20,877 nucleotides of DNA from Gnetum montanum (Eukaryota; Streptophyta; Gnetopsida; Gnetales; Gnetaceae): contig MNCI01004438.1 in NCBI GenBank assembly GCA_015680685.1, positions 5,785 to 26,661 on the forward strand. The letters are read 5' to 3'. Under the pieces are notes generated by a model, which saw only the letters and a program-made list of their open reading frames with translations, did no database searches and was not told the DNA's origin. Below are positions 19,719 to 20,877 of this stretch, piece by piece (within the stretch, counting starts at the first letter, position 1; each line of letters opens with the position of its first letter). The translations under genes were made by a program, and so were the position numbers.

Positions 19719-19739
19719 TGGTTCCATTGTCAGGGATGG
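19719..19739 (+). other. Degenerate Athila-type primer binding site
   Basis: TGGTTCCATTGTCAGGGATG resembles the TGGCGCCGTTGCCGGGGA site (complementary to tRNA-Asp) typical of Athila elements. Nearly all differences are C-to-T or G-to-A at CpG or CCG positions, consistent with methylation decay. It lies just after the proposed LTR end and 128 bases before the gag ATG. Confidence 0.6.
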
Positions 19740-19846
19740 TGCTAGTTATCCAGATTATTTATATTACACACACTATTAGTATAAATGCATTAATGATATA
19801 TCTTTTAGAAAAAAAATATTAAATCACACATTGTAAACCAATAACA

Positions 19847-20740
19847 ATGTCTCTTTCACAAGGAAGCGATAATGCACTGTATAGTGAAAGCATTCATTGG
19901 AGAACTAATGAGGTATATGTTGAAGAAAACTAGAGTGAACAACCTCATGTAGGGGTTTCATATGTTCATGAACACCCTGACAGTATTCAAAGACCACATT
20001 CATCTAAGATAGACAACCTTGAAGAAGATGAAGTTAGTCTTGGACCAGGGAAGGCCTTAAGGCCTAGGACCTCCTCAAAATTTAGAAAGGATAAATAAAG
20101 GGACCCTGGGGAACACCATAGAAGCCATGGAAATCCTTCCAATTCTTCATCTTTCTCTCACCCTTCAATGTCTAATTCTAACGAAGATGAATGTAGGTAT
20201 GAAGATAAGGCTCCACTACAGGGTTGGAATACAAAAAAAAATCAAATTGGTAGAACACTCAATGTTATCAACATGTACATAGGTAAAATTGTTACAATCA
20301 ACCAAATAGAAATTTTCCTCACAACATGTCTAATGATGATGAACCCTTGTTTGCCACTAAAAGTCTAATACAGATTAGAGAGTAGTTAAGATATCTCACA
20401 AGCATCACAAGGAGACTCACCTATCCAAGCTTGATATGGCTAATATTACTAAATTTGCAAGAGGCTATGATTTCGATCTGCAACATCATTTACAAGCCTT
20501 CCATGATTCATGTGCCTTTTACAACATTGAAAGTGGGTGGACAAAGCTTAAGCTCTTTCCTAGGACACTAATCAATAGAGTCGAAGTGTGGCATAGATCA
20601 TTGAAACCAAACTCAATTTGACAATGGTGCACAATTTTGGAGCTCTTATTAGGATAGTTCCATAATAAAGATCAAACATATTAGTTGTACCATCTTTGGT
20701 ACAAGGAAAAGATTGAAAATATTATGGTGTGAAAGTAGGT
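19847..20740 (+). pseudogene. Decayed gag of the Athila-like element B
   Basis: The ATG at 19,847 opens a hydrophilic N-terminal region ('MSLSQGSDNALYSESIHWRT') with stops at 19,931 and 20,096. After frameshifts near 20,310 and 20,425 the capsid-like core appears: 'HHLQAFHDSCAFYNIESGWT', 'LKLFPRTLINRVEVWHRSLK' and 'PNSI' (20,436-20,621). This follows the plant gag pattern HLxxFxxxC, LFPxxLxxxAxxWxxSLxPxSI. Beyond the TGA at 20,619 the same frame still reads 'ELLLG' and 'FHNKDQTY', in line with the family's 'FxxFHNK' segment, fading by about 20,740. No knuckle, protease or pol is in the window. The gag assignment is good; the Athila assignment is likely from the primer site. Confidence 0.75.
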
Positions 20741-20877
20741 TTGGAGAAAGTGGTGGTTGTGTTATTGCCTAAGAACCACATGCCTAATAGCTCTAGATAC
20801 CTAATCATCTCTATTGGGGTATGAGAAATGTTATGATCCTTAGAAGCAAGATAGGTTTTGGGATAAGAGACCAAGTT
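20741..20877. other. Right edge, degraded element B sequence
   Basis: No reading frame or motif could be supported here. It probably continues gag in broken form. Confidence 0.4.

Overview
The window looks like repeat-rich nuclear DNA from a land plant with a large genome. It holds decayed plant-lineage Ty3/gypsy retrotransposons, T-rich plant-type introns and TATA/AATAAA signals, and nothing prokaryotic. I recognised no housekeeping gene, tRNA, rRNA or CRISPR array, and the species cannot be named from the sequence.

Element A (minus strand, about 13,855 to beyond base 1) is a Tat-lineage Ty3/gypsy element. Read on the minus strand it has a probable 5' LTR (13,855-12,505), a primer-binding-site-like sequence (12,500-12,481), a long leader of AGCGTA-type palindromic repeats, gag with a CHHC knuckle (11,779-8,577), protease (8,603-7,617), then reverse transcriptase, RNase H and the start of a second RNase H (1,911-1). 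Integrase and the 3' LTR lie off the left edge.

Between protease and RT sits a 5.3-kb block that is not retroviral in layout. It is an opposite-strand gene with its own TATA box (2,322), an 8-exon coding model (2,561-7,005) and a poly(A) signal (7,084). The splice phases of all seven introns agree. The predicted product is about 1,090 residues: an N-terminal FCP1/NIF (HAD-phosphatase) like domain with its catalytic residues replaced, a middle region resembling accessory ORFs of plant retrotransposons, a coiled-coil region and an acidic tail. The gene now has nine in-frame stops and one frameshift. Its promoter, 5' leader and first intron carry the same palindromic repeats as element A's LTR and leader, and both its flanks carry arrays of a TAGTTTAAGGCC-type repeat. 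This is the most interesting object in the window.

Element B (plus strand, 15.2 kb to the right edge) looks Athila-like. A decayed accessory gene with a long glutamine-rich coiled coil (15,810-18,239) lies just upstream of a probable LTR (18,480-19,716), which contains a 352-bp tandem duplication. A degenerate Athila-type primer binding site (19,719) and a decayed gag (19,847 to about 20,740) follow. The accessory gene's promoter and the LTR promoter share a dyad motif.

The simplest reading is a Tat element nested in older Athila-like DNA, each associated with a 'core domain plus coiled coil' accessory gene whose promoter shares short repeats with the LTR. Every coding region is broken, so nothing here is likely to be active by itself.
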